From Aquimarina acroporae (lineage in GTDB: Bacteria > Bacteroidota > Bacteroidia > Flavobacteriales > Flavobacteriaceae): DNA of 64,000 nt. The notes below the pieces were generated by a model. It ran no database searches. It saw nothing but the letters and a program-made list of their open reading frames with translations, and was not told where the DNA came from. Position 1 is the first letter of the stretch; every line of letters starts with the position of its first letter. Position numbers and translations under genes: made by a program. The stretch is from the NCBI RefSeq assembly GCF_023195925.1, contig NZ_JALPRE010000019.1:1-64000 (forward strand), given 5' to 3'. Shown here piece by piece: positions 53,958 through 63,054 of this stretch.

Positions 53958-54594
53958 TTCACACCATATTAAAAATTAAACATTTTTTATCTGGATCGGT
54001 GTTTGGTTGACGTTTTTTGATGTAAATTATAGATAAAGTACACGCTTTCCTACAAATAATATGCAGAATAATACTTGTATTTTACGATGAAATACACTTT
54101 TATTGTGTTAATAAAGCTTAAAAAACTGTTTTTTGCTATTGTTTGTAACTTTTTTCTTATTCATTTTTGTAGGTTTTTTGCGAGTTATCGGAGTTTTTAT
54201 AAAAAGCACGCATTTTTATTGTGCTTTTACCATAGACTATTTATTGGTTTAGTTTGTAAATTTAAAATAAGAAAAATGAAGTGCCCCAATAAATTGATAA
54301 ATTAAAAGAAGTTACCTATGAACTAAAATTACCTTTGATGATGAAACCTCTTTCTATTTCACACAACTTTTGAATAGGCTTTTGTCATTCTTAATCGGCT
54401 TACAATAAACATATATCTACGTATGTGATTTTAGACCGAATTACCTTTTGATATATTAAAGTCATTAGTGGCAACATTATTCTTGTATAAATAGAGTTTA
54501 TATGGAGTTACATTGAAGAATAAATTCTTTTATGTTAAATCCAAGATACCACATGTGTAGCTCTATACCTTTTGTAAAACTTGAATAACAAAGA
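53958..54594. other. AT-rich 637-bp gap before the CD-NTase-like gene
   Basis: No convincing gene. An open + frame at 54075-54305 encodes a Phe/Lys/Cys-rich low-complexity chain and is not credited. A hairpin at about 54199-54226 (AAAGCAC...GTGCTTT) may be a terminator or processing site. The element TACCTTTTG, one base longer than the -7 consensus, occurs twice before the next gene (about 54440 and 54570). Confidence 0.35.
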
Positions 54595-56064
54595 ATGAGT
54601 ATATCTGCTAACTTTAATATCTTTTGTGACAAATTAAAGATCTCTTCCAGGAAGAAAGCTATAATAGAGCTAAGATATTGCTCTATTTGCAAAAAATTAA
54701 ATAATGATTTCTGGGACATAAATACCGATCATGGAGGTGTTTATGTGGGTAGCTATGGAAGAGAAACGGCAAACGATGGCATTAATGAAATTAATATGAT
54801 TTTTGAAATGCCATCGCATTTGCTTACAGAATATTCTAAAATGCCCGAGAACGGACAACTTTTATTCCTTGAGGATGTTCGCATGGCTATTTCCAAAGTA
54901 TATCCTAATACTATTATACAAAACAGTGACTTCGGAATAAAAGTTTGTTTTTTTGATGGAATGTGCTTCAATATTGCTCCTGTTTTTTATAAAGATGATG
55001 TGCATCTTTATGCAAATACCGAAAAGGGCGGTAGTTGGAAAAACAGAGATTTTGGAAAAGGTATCAGAAATTTTGGCACAACAGATTCTGCTGTAAACGC
55101 TAATTTAAAAAGATTGTGCCAGATGATGAAAACCTGGAAAGAGCATTGTAACGTGTCGATTACCGATGTTTTAATAGATACTTTGGCCCATCAATTTTTA
55201 GTTTCATGGGAGTTTAAAGATAAATCGTACTCTTACTACAGTGAAATGTGTAAAGATTTCTTTAAATATTTAACCAATGATGAACTTTATGAAAAGGAAT
55301 GGAAAGCCATAGGAGGGTTTTTGTTGATTCCAAATACCATAAAATTTAAATACAAAGCTATAATCGCCTATCATAAAGCCGAAGGTGCTATAAATTTTGC
55401 AGATGAAGAAGAATATTGGTTGGCAGCGCAAAAATGGAGAGAAATATTTGGTCAAGAATTTCCAGACGATATCGTAGAAGCTAACCAAATTAATGATTTA
55501 AAAGATAATGTTCATGCAGTATATGATATCCATAAAAAATGTGTTGGAATGCTAACACTTAGGCATTATATCCCAATTATTATACAGGTTTTATCTGGAC
55601 TTAGTATACCTATAGGTCTTTTAATTTTTGAGTACACGAATAGTTTTTACTTCGGATTTTTGTTGTTTATTGGTGCGACAACAATGTTTATCACTTCATT
55701 AATTTTTAGACAAACAAATCAAATACGAACGATAATTAAACATAGAGTTTCTATGAAATTAGCGTATAGCGTTATGAAACAACTTACAGAGCTCCGCAAA
55801 GATTTGTATAGTAATGATATAGATATTGTTTTGGTTAGAGAGAGGAAGAAATCTATCACCTCTAAATTGGATAAGATGTATAAAGGAACCTCGGAGAGCA
55901 TTAGTAGGAGCTATTTGAACGCAATATTAAAACTACGCAAGTTTTCAACTTTATGTAAAACCCCTGCGGTAGCTTCTCATAGCAATATTCGAATTCCGGA
56001 GTGGGAAAACCATAAGTTTAATGAAGAAGACCATATACAACATTTGGTGAATTATAAGAATTAG
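54595..56064 (+). CDS. CD-NTase-like (SMODS-type) protein with degenerate active site fused to a two-helix membrane domain
   Basis: A 489-residue protein. Residues about 1-295 follow the CD-NTase plan of CBASS nucleotide cyclases: G-S-Y-G-R at 52-56, a strand with E65-I-N67 where the metal-binding D-x-D is expected, 'CFNIAPVF' with N126 where the third Asp (F-D-x-x-P) is normal, 'NANLKRLCQMMKTWKEH', and the typical 'WREIFGQEFP' end. Thus all three catalytic acids are changed (Glu, Asn, Asn), suggesting loss of cyclase activity. Two membrane helices follow (about 325-347 and 351-371), then a charged cytosolic tail (about 375-489). This resembles a SLATT-type 2TM effector fused to the enzyme; that label is inferred. 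A membrane-protein gene follows after 110 bases. Confidence 0.7.
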   Translation: MSISANFNIFCDKLKISSRKKAIIELRYCSICKKLNNDFWDINTDHGGVYVGSYGRETANDGINEINMIFEMPSHLLTEYSKMPENGQLLFLEDVRMAISKVYPNTIIQNSDFGIKVCFFDGMCFNIAPVFYKDDVHLYANTEKGGSWKNRDFGKGIRNFGTTDSAVNANLKRLCQMMKTWKEHCNVSITDVLIDTLAHQFLVSWEFKDKSYSYYSEMCKDFFKYLTNDELYEKEWKAIGGFLLIPNTIKFKYKAIIAYHKAEGAINFADEEEYWLAAQKWREIFGQEFPDDIVEANQINDLKDNVHAVYDIHKKCVGMLTLRHYIPIIIQVLSGLSIPIGLLIFEYTNSFYFGFLLFIGATTMFITSLIFRQTNQIRTIIKHRVSMKLAYSVMKQLTELRKDLYSNDIDIVLVRERKKSITSKLDKMYKGTSESISRSYLNAILKLRKFSTLCKTPAVASHSNIRIPEWENHKFNEEDHIQHLVNYKN

Positions 56065-56174
56065 GTATACTCTTCATCTTCAGTTTTGCAATAGTGGCTT
56101 GATTTTAGGTTTCTAACTTACAATTGAGTTGAATTACTTATCTTGTAATGAAATAACCAACACTTCATTGGGGG

Positions 56175-58136
56175 ATGACAAGCTTTACACAATTCAAACA
56201 ATCCTTTATTAAAGAAGGATCGAATAGTCTTTTTTTATTTATTGTTTTAATAGGATTACTTCCCGCCATAGAAGATTTATCTCTTTTTGCAGCTTTTGGC
56301 TTTAGTATAACACAGTTTCATATTCATGAAGAGTTTAAGTTACTATATGCAATACCGTTGTATATATTGCCAATAGCATTGATTTTGGTATTAGGAGGTA
56401 AGAACTACTATAGAATCTTTGGGCTTTTGCCTACTTTTTTTGCAGGCTATGTTCATTTAATTGGTAGTTCAGAACAGATATCTTTAGAAGAATATCAAAC
56501 AGCAATAGGTATTGTGCACTTCGTATGCTACAAAATTGCATTTTTGTTTTTTGTTTTCAAGGGGAAGTTACGCTCACTGCCATTTGCCCTAATACTTCTA
56601 GTAATATGGTTGGTGTTAGATATCCAACACTTGATTTTATTTTTGACCTATACGATCTTGATACGCTTTCTATATTTAGCATTTCATCAGAATTTGGAAA
56701 TATTCAAAAAAACAGGAATAAGGAGTGTAGGTAAGCTTACTTTAAAGTCATTTTTGTATTGGTCCCCTTTGTTATTATTTATAGTTCCAGGAGCTATTTT
56801 AAATAGTAAAATGAATAAAGCTTCGATCGATGCTATTTATGATAATACCTTCATGACTTCAACGTATGAGAGTAGAAAATATAAGCGGGATCAATTTGAA
56901 AAAGATCTTGAATTTTCTCTGGATGCTGAGGTAATATGTATTCATGAGGCTATAGTTGATAACAATAAAGAGATAAACTCGATTATAGCAAACAAAACAG
57001 AACATCTTGAAAAAGATGTAAGTGCAGTTTATAGTAAGGTTTTTAAACCTACACTACCAGAGATGGCTCCATTTTTTAACGAGGAGGATTGTGGTTTTTG
57101 GGGTAAGCTTAATTTTCCTTGCCAAGCAAAAAATAGTGCAAAAAGAGCTGCAAGTGATTCGTATTCAGATTTGAGATCCGAATTGTTGGGAGATTTAACT
57201 CACCAAGTACGTAATTCAGCAAATGGAACACGTGAAGAAGTACAGGAGTCTACTACCGCAATAAATTCTATGCTAAACGCCCAGATTGATGATGTTAGAA
57301 AACGGTTAAAACGTACCGTTCAATCCTCATTCGATGCTATTATTTTTATTAATCTATTATTAGATATAGCTTTCGGTTTTTTAATTCTTAAAAGTTTTCT
57401 GTATGTATTTTCCAGAGTCGCATTTTCTTCGGATAATGAAAATTATGTTACACTTTTAGAGTCTGAAGTAACAATGGCAAATGGTAAGTTAAAAAAGTAT
57501 GGAAACCAGTATATGATAGATCCTGCTAAAACCAATGAAAACTATTATTTATCGCGTTCTTTTGAGCCAAGCGGGAGGGCACCAAAATTTGCAATCCCGC
57601 AGTGGAGATCTGCCATGTTTGCACGATTTTTTACACGCAATTTTGCTATGAATAAAGTAGTAATGAAATCAAGGCCTGAAGAAGTTCATTTTAAAGCAAT
57701 GGGAAGTCATGAATTTGTAGAATGGGATATTAAAGAAGGAGAGGAGGTAATATTTCATTTTAAAAACTTTGTGGGTATGAGTGAAGGAATTAAAATCTCT
57801 GCAGTAGTAAGTTTACGATTAACATCATTACTATTTGGTCGTCTGATTTTTACCACCGCCAAAGGTCCGGGAAAATTAATCCTTTTAACCAAAGGAGAGC
57901 CCATTACTACCGATCATGCCATCGCAAACTCAAGTGTGGCAACTAGCAGAATAATGGCATGGCAAAAGAATACACGTTTTAATGTTGAGTCAGAGCTTAA
58001 TCTGGTAGATGTATTTATGAGCGGAATTTACTTAAAGAAGAAAGAAGGGGATTTAATTCTTATAGATGCAGATGTAAAAGGCCCTTCTAAAAACGGAATT
58101 GTGAGATTCATTAAAAATTTCATTTTACCTATTTAG
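56175..58136 (+). CDS. Large multi-helix membrane protein with C-terminal AIM24-like beta domain
   Basis: A 653-residue protein of unknown function. About six helices lie in the first 210 residues. A soluble, coiled-coil-prone segment (about 215-380, including 'ANKTEHLEKDVSAVYSKVF' and two Cys near 306 and 316) follows, then one more helix (about 386-414) and a beta-rich C-terminal domain (about 495-640). The latter ('KEGEEVIFHFKNFVGMSEGI', 'SLLFGRLIFTTAKGPGKLIL') resembles the AIM24/TIGR00266 fold in its G-P-G turn and strand pattern; this is a weak match. It follows the CD-NTase-like gene on the same strand and is separated from the next, convergent gene by 15 bases, so the two may be one functional unit. 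Confidence 0.65.
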   Translation: MTSFTQFKQSFIKEGSNSLFLFIVLIGLLPAIEDLSLFAAFGFSITQFHIHEEFKLLYAIPLYILPIALILVLGGKNYYRIFGLLPTFFAGYVHLIGSSEQISLEEYQTAIGIVHFVCYKIAFLFFVFKGKLRSLPFALILLVIWLVLDIQHLILFLTYTILIRFLYLAFHQNLEIFKKTGIRSVGKLTLKSFLYWSPLLLFIVPGAILNSKMNKASIDAIYDNTFMTSTYESRKYKRDQFEKDLEFSLDAEVICIHEAIVDNNKEINSIIANKTEHLEKDVSAVYSKVFKPTLPEMAPFFNEEDCGFWGKLNFPCQAKNSAKRAASDSYSDLRSELLGDLTHQVRNSANGTREEVQESTTAINSMLNAQIDDVRKRLKRTVQSSFDAIIFINLLLDIAFGFLILKSFLYVFSRVAFSSDNENYVTLLESEVTMANGKLKKYGNQYMIDPAKTNENYYLSRSFEPSGRAPKFAIPQWRSAMFARFFTRNFAMNKVVMKSRPEEVHFKAMGSHEFVEWDIKEGEEVIFHFKNFVGMSEGIKISAVVSLRLTSLLFGRLIFTTAKGPGKLILLTKGEPITTDHAIANSSVATSRIMAWQKNTRFNVESELNLVDVFMSGIYLKKKEGDLILIDADVKGPSKNGIVRFIKNFILPI

Positions 58137-58151
58137 CAATAACTATTGGCT

Positions 58152-58574
58152 TTAGTTTTTGAGATAGTCTGCGAGAAATTTAGTAAGTAACATTGTCCAT
58201 CCTCCTTTAAAACTATCTTTACGAAAGTCTTGATGATCCTTAGGGAATGAGTCTAAGCCACTATGAGTAAGGGTGACTATGGTTTTGTTTGCTTTATTTT
58301 TTAGTTCGAAAGTAACTAAAGAATACCCATCTAAATGTTTATACTGCCAACTATATTGAATCTTTTTAAGAGGTATTACTTCTGTAATCTTGCATAAATG
58401 AACATAAGTCTCTCCTGAGTGCCCTTGACCTGTAAACGAAAACTCGAACCCGACTTCAGCTTTGAACTCAGAAAGGTCAAAGTACCAATTTTTCATTTCT
58501 TCTTTGTTGGTGAGTGCTTTCCATACCTTTTCTATTGGTGCATCAAAAACTTCTTCAATGATAATAGGTCCCAT
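58152..58574 (-). CDS. SRPBCC-family (AHSA1-like) protein
   Basis: A 140-residue START/Bet v1-like helix-grip protein. The opening 'I-I-I-E-E-V-F-D-A-P-I-E-K-V-W-K-A-L-T' and later 'NWYFDLSEFKAEVGFEFSFTG' and 'TLTHSGLDSFP' are typical of the AHSA1/CalC group, which binds hydrophobic ligands. The gene is 39 bases downstream of an ArsR-type regulator, a very common pairing in which both are induced together. Ligand unknown. Confidence 0.9.
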   Translation of the reverse strand: MGPIIIEEVFDAPIEKVWKALTNKEEMKNWYFDLSEFKAEVGFEFSFTGQGHSGETYVHLCKITEVIPLKKIQYSWQYKHLDGYSLVTFELKNKANKTIVTLTHSGLDSFPKDHQDFRKDSFKGGWTMLLTKFLADYLKN

Positions 58575-58613
58575 ATGTATTGTTTTTAAAGATGGTAAAT
58601 TAAGATTTAATAA

Positions 58614-58937
58614 CTATTTAGATTCATCAGGATCTTCAACAACTTTTTTAAGAGCTTGTATTTTATGATTCCAGAATACACGTAAACTACGTGTCCATTC
58701 ATTTACTTCGTCCAGTTTTTCGAGTTTAACCTCACATATTCTTTGTCTGCCTTTTCTTTCTATCGTAATCAAATTGCATTCTTGCAGTATTTTAATATGA
58801 AGAGAAACGGCTTGACGGCTCATATCAAAATTCTCAGCGATGGTATTAAGATTTAATCTTTGTTGCGCGAGTAAACCTATAATTTCCCTACGGGTAGGGT
58901 CTGCAATAGCTTGAAATACATCTCTTCTTGTTTCCAT
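58614..58937 (-). CDS. ArsR-family transcriptional regulator
   Basis: A 107-residue winged helix-turn-helix repressor-type protein: 'METRRDVFQAIADPTRREIIGLLA', 'LNTIAENFDMSRQAVSLHIKILQECNLI', and wing 'IERKGRQRICEV'. No metal-binding C-x-C is present, so this is the SRPBCC-linked ArsR subgroup (SdpR-like) rather than an arsenic sensor. The ATG at 58937 is chosen; the upstream frame opens only with TTG inside the operator. Two palindromes directly upstream suggest autoregulation of this gene and the downstream SRPBCC gene. Confidence 0.9.
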   Translation of the reverse strand: METRRDVFQAIADPTRREIIGLLAQQRLNLNTIAENFDMSRQAVSLHIKILQECNLITIERKGRQRICEVKLEKLDEVNEWTRSLRVFWNHKIQALKKVVEDPDESK

Positions 58938-58948
58938 AAATAATATAT

Positions 58949-58990
58949 GCAAGTATCTGCTTGCTAATATATGTGCAAGTATTTACTTGC
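58949..58990. promoter_or_regulatory. Two palindromic operators upstream of the ArsR gene
   Basis: GCAAGTATTTACTTGC (58975-58990) is a perfect 7-bp inverted repeat with a TT centre. GCAAGTATCTGCTTGC (58949-58964) is the same site with one arm mismatch. The centres are 26 bases apart, and the nearer one begins 12 bases from the ATG. This fits dimeric ArsR binding at its own promoter. Confidence 0.72.
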
Positions 58991-59074
58991 GCAAATTTTT
59001 AACAGAATATGTATATGAAAAAGTAGTCACTTAGATCAAGTAACTACTTTTTTTGAACAAGTTATCTGTGGGAT

Positions 59075-59977
59075 TTATTCAATTGGGATGCAAAAATCTA
59101 CAATACACTTTTTCTCTGGATGCGTGTTAAAATCGTTATAATATATTTCAAAAGGATTTTTATCGTCCTTTTTATAGCCCTGTTCATTCATCCAAACAAA
59201 TAAGCTGCTCCATGATTTTTCAAAATCTTCTGGTGTAATTTCAAAATGGGCAACGATATGTCTTCCGGCAGCTATGCTAGTTAACCCAATTTCGCCTTCG
59301 GTGGTTATGGGAGCATCGAGAAGTACACAGGCACTCATTCGTATTTTATCTAGAGATGTAATTTTAAAGCTATCATGGTATATTGTACCCATTTTAAAAT
59401 CAGGCTGTTCATACAATCCTTTTTGCCTTGACCATTGTACTAGTTTGTAAAACGTACTTCCTAGATCTTTGACTCCAATATGGGTGATATATGCTACATC
59501 TTGTTCAGGCATGTTTTTGATTTCTATTTTTGCATTCATCTGTATCCAGTTTTTAAGGTTATTGATGTTGCAAATGTATTCTTCAAACACCTGAGTTATT
59601 TGTCCATTCTTGCTATTGAGTTTACAGATCTTGCTATATCTACTTGGACTTATATTTCTAAATTCAGAAGGACTTATTCCATAAAATTTTTTAAAAGCAC
59701 GCGTAAACGAAGAATTACTGTTGAAACCATATTTCGTGTAAATCTCCGAAATTGGAGTTTCTTTTTTTCTGAATAGTAGTGCTGCTGTTTTTTCAAGGCG
59801 CTTTCGGTTTATATATACCTGCAAAGGCTCGTTGGTAATAGTTTTGAAAATTCTATGAAAGTGAAAAGGAGAATAATGAGCAACTTTAGCGATGGTATCT
59901 AGAGATAGTTCTGAATCTAGATTGTCTTCTATATACAAAAGGGCATTATTAATCCTACTAGCGTGTTCTTGAATCAA
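59075..59977 (-). CDS. AraC-family regulator with GyrI-like effector domain
   Basis: A 300-residue regulator. The N-terminal AraC-type double helix-turn-helix (about 5-110, 'LSLDTIAKVAHYSPFHFHRIFK', 'SNSSFTRAFKKFYGISPSEFR') is followed by a GyrI-like small-molecule-binding domain (about 145-300, 'KIEIKNMPEQDVAYITHIGV', 'GRHIVAHFEITPEDFEKSWSSLFVWM'). Such proteins respond to hydrophobic or cationic ligands and often control stress or efflux genes. No target gene is adjacent. Confidence 0.92.
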   Translation of the reverse strand: MIQEHASRINNALLYIEDNLDSELSLDTIAKVAHYSPFHFHRIFKTITNEPLQVYINRKRLEKTAALLFRKKETPISEIYTKYGFNSNSSFTRAFKKFYGISPSEFRNISPSRYSKICKLNSKNGQITQVFEEYICNINNLKNWIQMNAKIEIKNMPEQDVAYITHIGVKDLGSTFYKLVQWSRQKGLYEQPDFKMGTIYHDSFKITSLDKIRMSACVLLDAPITTEGEIGLTSIAAGRHIVAHFEITPEDFEKSWSSLFVWMNEQGYKKDDKNPFEIYYNDFNTHPEKKCIVDFCIPIE

Positions 59978-60096
59978 TTTTTATAATCTTTTAGTATCCT
60001 TAGATGCAAATTAATAAATCTATTCTTGTAACTAATTTCTTTTATAAGGTTAGCACTACGAAGTCTCTAAATATAGATAAAGTCGTTGAATGTTAG

Positions 60097-61269
60097 TTAT
60101 TCATGATTCTTTTTATTTGTATGTAGCATCCATTTTTTTATAATTTCCTTTTCCTTATCACTAGAATAATACTTGATTTGTTGTCCATTGATATTCTCCC
60201 CAAAAACGATATCATCGTTGGGGTATCGGTGTTTATACCCTTCTAATTGATCAGAGATTACTTCTACCATAGGTCTATTAACTAGTCCTGCAGAAATGGC
60301 TTTTTGCACGTTGAAATAATACGATCCTTTAGGGGTTTCTCGCCAAAAAGGCATTATTTTATAGGGAATGATATCATTCTTAATCAGAAAGTCGCCATCA
60401 ATCCAGTGCATTTTTTTGGGAGTTTGGGTAGCATGAATTAGACTGGAGACATAATCTTTGAATGGGGTTGGAGTATTCGCAACATTAAAAGATCCATAGA
60501 TTTTTGATTTGGAACAGTGTACCACAAAATTTGCTAGACTTATGGCATCGGTGAATTGCATATGGTGGTTTTGTACATTGGGGAGTATTATTTCACCACC
60601 TCTAAAAAATCTAATAGGCCAAAAGGGTTCAGAATCTGGATTCCCTGGTCTGCCTACTCTATAACTTCTTATACCATGACTTCGGTATATGGTGAAATCT
60701 TTACAGTGTTCTCTAATGGCTTCTTCTGCCAGAGTTTTTCTTATCGCATAGCGGAAATGTTCTTCTACAGTTTCGGGAAATTTTGGAAGAGGATTTAAAG
60801 GCTCATCTTCTTGTATGTATTTTTTATCCCATTTGTCATATACAGATATCGTAGAGATGTAGTGATAATGTCCAAACTGTCCTTTAAATTCTTGCAGGAA
60901 ATCTGCTACCGCTTTGGGGGATTTTTGCCAGGTATCCACCACAATATCCCAGTATGTTTCTTTATGTTTTTTGGCTATAGTTCTAAGCCCTTGTTTATTT
61001 TCTTTTTCCCGATCTGCAATGATGACAGGTAAATTTTTAAAAAGGTGTACATTGGTTTTCCCTCGATTAAGTAGTGTAACGTCATATCCAGAAGCTATAA
61101 AAGCCTCAACGATTGTTGGTCCTAAAAAACCTCTACCACCGAGTATCAAAACTTTTTTTTGCTTTGAAAAGAATGAGGTTGTGCCAAAGGTTGGTAACGG
61201 AGTAACTAAGGGAAGAAGGGAAGCGGTTCCCAACGTTTTTATAAAATCTCTTTTATTCATGTTTGTCAT
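60097..61269 (-). CDS. NAD-dependent epimerase/dehydratase-family protein with Tat-like signal
   Basis: A 390-residue extended-SDR-like protein. The N-terminus (MNKRDFIKTLGTASLLPLVT) resembles a Tat signal, with K-R in place of the twin arginine. The Rossmann motif G-G-R-G-F-L-G lies near 45. A short 'YHYISTISVYD' replaces the usual Y-x-x-x-K neighbourhood, and 'YAIRKTLAEEAI' is present, so the catalytic Tyr/Lys set is uncertain. It may act outside the cytoplasm. The ATG at 61260 is an equally good start. The upstream gene is an AraC-type regulator on the same strand. Confidence 0.82.
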   Translation of the reverse strand: MTNMNKRDFIKTLGTASLLPLVTPLPTFGTTSFFSKQKKVLILGGRGFLGPTIVEAFIASGYDVTLLNRGKTNVHLFKNLPVIIADREKENKQGLRTIAKKHKETYWDIVVDTWQKSPKAVADFLQEFKGQFGHYHYISTISVYDKWDKKYIQEDEPLNPLPKFPETVEEHFRYAIRKTLAEEAIREHCKDFTIYRSHGIRSYRVGRPGNPDSEPFWPIRFFRGGEIILPNVQNHHMQFTDAISLANFVVHCSKSKIYGSFNVANTPTPFKDYVSSLIHATQTPKKMHWIDGDFLIKNDIIPYKIMPFWRETPKGSYYFNVQKAISAGLVNRPMVEVISDQLEGYKHRYPNDDIVFGENINGQQIKYYSSDKEKEIIKKWMLHTNKKNHE

Positions 61270-61321
61270 TTATTTGTACAACAAACATCATGACTAAAAA
61301 CGATAAAAAAGACCTTCTTAA

Positions 61322-62389
61322 TTAATCTGCACTTATTTCTTTTCTGAATTGCCCGGGAGTTTTACCAGTATGTTTTTTGAAATGATAGAAAAAGGCAGAT
61401 TTAGAATTGAATCCACTTTCGTATCCTAAACCTTCTAAGGTAATGTTAAGCTCATTTTGCTTTTTAATTCTTTGAATAGCATATTCAACTCTTTTTGAGT
61501 TTACCAAGTCATAGAAAGTAGTATTCATTTCAGAATTTATGATTTGTGAGAGATGGTGTTTGGGGATTTGTATGCTTTTAGATAATACAGGTAACGAAAA
61601 GTCTGCATCCAAATAGTCATCATTTTGCTGAAAAAAATGATTTATTCTCTCTTTGAATTCGGTGATTTCCTCCTGTTGTAGAGGGCTGTTTTTGTATTTT
61701 TTCTCTTCTGTAGAAGGGATAGGATAAAGTTCAGGTTTATAGACCATACCATACCGTAAACCATAAAACCCTAGTACAGTTACCAGAAGTACATAACGCA
61801 GTACATCCATAAGCTCAAAATAAGAAACACCTACAATAAGTTCAGTAGATAATCTAAAGAGGCCTAAGAGTATACTGATTAAGAATAATAGAGCTATAGT
61901 TTTAATCCATAGGAATTCAAGAATAGTAGTATCGGCAGTTTTGGTTTTAAAAAAACGGATTTTTTTCTGAAACCAAAAGAATATATATAAAGGATAAAGA
62001 ATTAGTGAAATCAATTTTGGGATTAGTATTGCAATTTCCCAGGTTGTGTTATGTATATCATGAACATACACCCATGCTATTGTAAAGAGTAAGAAGGGAA
62101 TAAAATGCCATATGTCTTTTTTGGTTATTGTTGAGCCAATTATACTTTTGGTGTAGATCAAGAAAAACGGTCCATGCAAAAAACTTATGGTCATTATTAA
62201 TATATCAATAAATGTAATAGGAGTGATTGTATGAATAATTCCTAAAGATAGATGAGTTGAAAATGTTAGAAACCAGCTTATTAAAATCCAGTCAGAACGT
62301 TGTTTTTGTTTTTTGTTACTAACTAGTAGAGCAAATAAAGTACTTTGTATAGCGCCAATTCCCGAAACAATTATGAGTACATTCGACAT
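61322..62389 (-). CDS. AraC-family regulator with N-terminal membrane domain
   Basis: A 355-residue protein with about seven hydrophobic helices (residues 1-215) followed by a cytosolic linker and a C-terminal AraC-type helix-turn-helix (about 245-350, 'LPVLSKSIQIPKHHLSQIINSE', 'ESGFNSKSAFFYHFKKHTGKTPGQFR'). Membrane-bound AraC regulators of this design are frequent in flavobacteria and are thought to sense envelope signals. The dehydratase-like gene 52 bases downstream is a possible target. Confidence 0.9.
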   Translation of the reverse strand: MSNVLIIVSGIGAIQSTLFALLVSNKKQKQRSDWILISWFLTFSTHLSLGIIHTITPITFIDILIMTISFLHGPFFLIYTKSIIGSTITKKDIWHFIPFLLFTIAWVYVHDIHNTTWEIAILIPKLISLILYPLYIFFWFQKKIRFFKTKTADTTILEFLWIKTIALLFLISILLGLFRLSTELIVGVSYFELMDVLRYVLLVTVLGFYGLRYGMVYKPELYPIPSTEEKKYKNSPLQQEEITEFKERINHFFQQNDDYLDADFSLPVLSKSIQIPKHHLSQIINSEMNTTFYDLVNSKRVEYAIQRIKKQNELNITLEGLGYESGFNSKSAFFYHFKKHTGKTPGQFRKEISAD

Positions 62390-62544
62390 GTTAATGATTC
62401 ACTTTGGCTGATTTATTCGTTTTAATACTGTACCCAGAGTTCGGTGTTTTGTACAAAGGAAACTCTGCTACAGCCGAATATATGAAATTGATTTAATTTA
62501 TATGTTTTTAATCTTGAGAAGATTTACATTTCAGAGATTTTGGG

Positions 62545-63003
62545 TTATTGGTTAGATATGGCAAATAGTAAATGCGTTCCAGATTCTCCAGAGGAGTCTA
62601 GTTTTACAGCAATTGTGCTATTAGGAGATTGAAAGACATGCGTGGTTGAGGTAGTTCCTTTGGTTTCAGATTTTACCAGAGCATAATCTGCAATAAATTT
62701 AGATATCAACTTTAATACATAATTTTGATCGTTGGTCATATAGGTGACCTGGCCAGATGTCTTGTTTACTCGAACTCCATAAAAATGAGGTTCGCTCTGT
62801 TTCCATTGGTAAAAGGTATATTTCTGATTAGGTTCATCGACCTTGGAAAAGTTATGATCATTCAAAAATTTTTTAAAACTATCTTGATTACCAGCAGAAA
62901 TATAATCAGAAAGTTTCATCCAATCCTTTTCATTAAGCTTTTGACCAAAAGTAGGAGTAGAAATCAGAAAAATAAATAAACTTAAAATGGGTAAAAATTT
63001 CAT
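62545..63003 (-). CDS. Small exported protein of unknown function
   Basis: A 152-residue protein with a signal peptide (about 1-20, STPTFGQ) and a mixed alpha/beta mature domain ('LNEKDWMKLSDYISAGNQDSFKKFLNDHNF', 'YQWKQSEPHFYGVRVNKTSGQVTYMT'). No family is recognised. The ATG at 63003 opens the signal peptide; the longer frame from 63036 adds eleven residues without signal character. It lies 51 bases downstream of recG on the same strand. Confidence 0.7.
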   Translation of the reverse strand: MKFLPILSLFIFLISTPTFGQKLNEKDWMKLSDYISAGNQDSFKKFLNDHNFSKVDEPNQKYTFYQWKQSEPHFYGVRVNKTSGQVTYMTNDQNYVLKLISKFIADYALVKSETKGTTSTTHVFQSPNSTIAVKLDSSGESGTHLLFAISNQ

Positions 63004-63054
63004 ACAATCAGGTTTATAGTTATAAACGTGATACAAATGAATTTATGATAGTTT

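Noticed and set aside
54075..54305. 76-codon + strand frame in the gap before the CD-NTase-like gene
   Set aside because: Composition is dominated by Phe, Lys, Cys and Leu as expected for AT-rich non-coding DNA; it has no ribosome site or neighbour logic, and a hairpin lies inside it.
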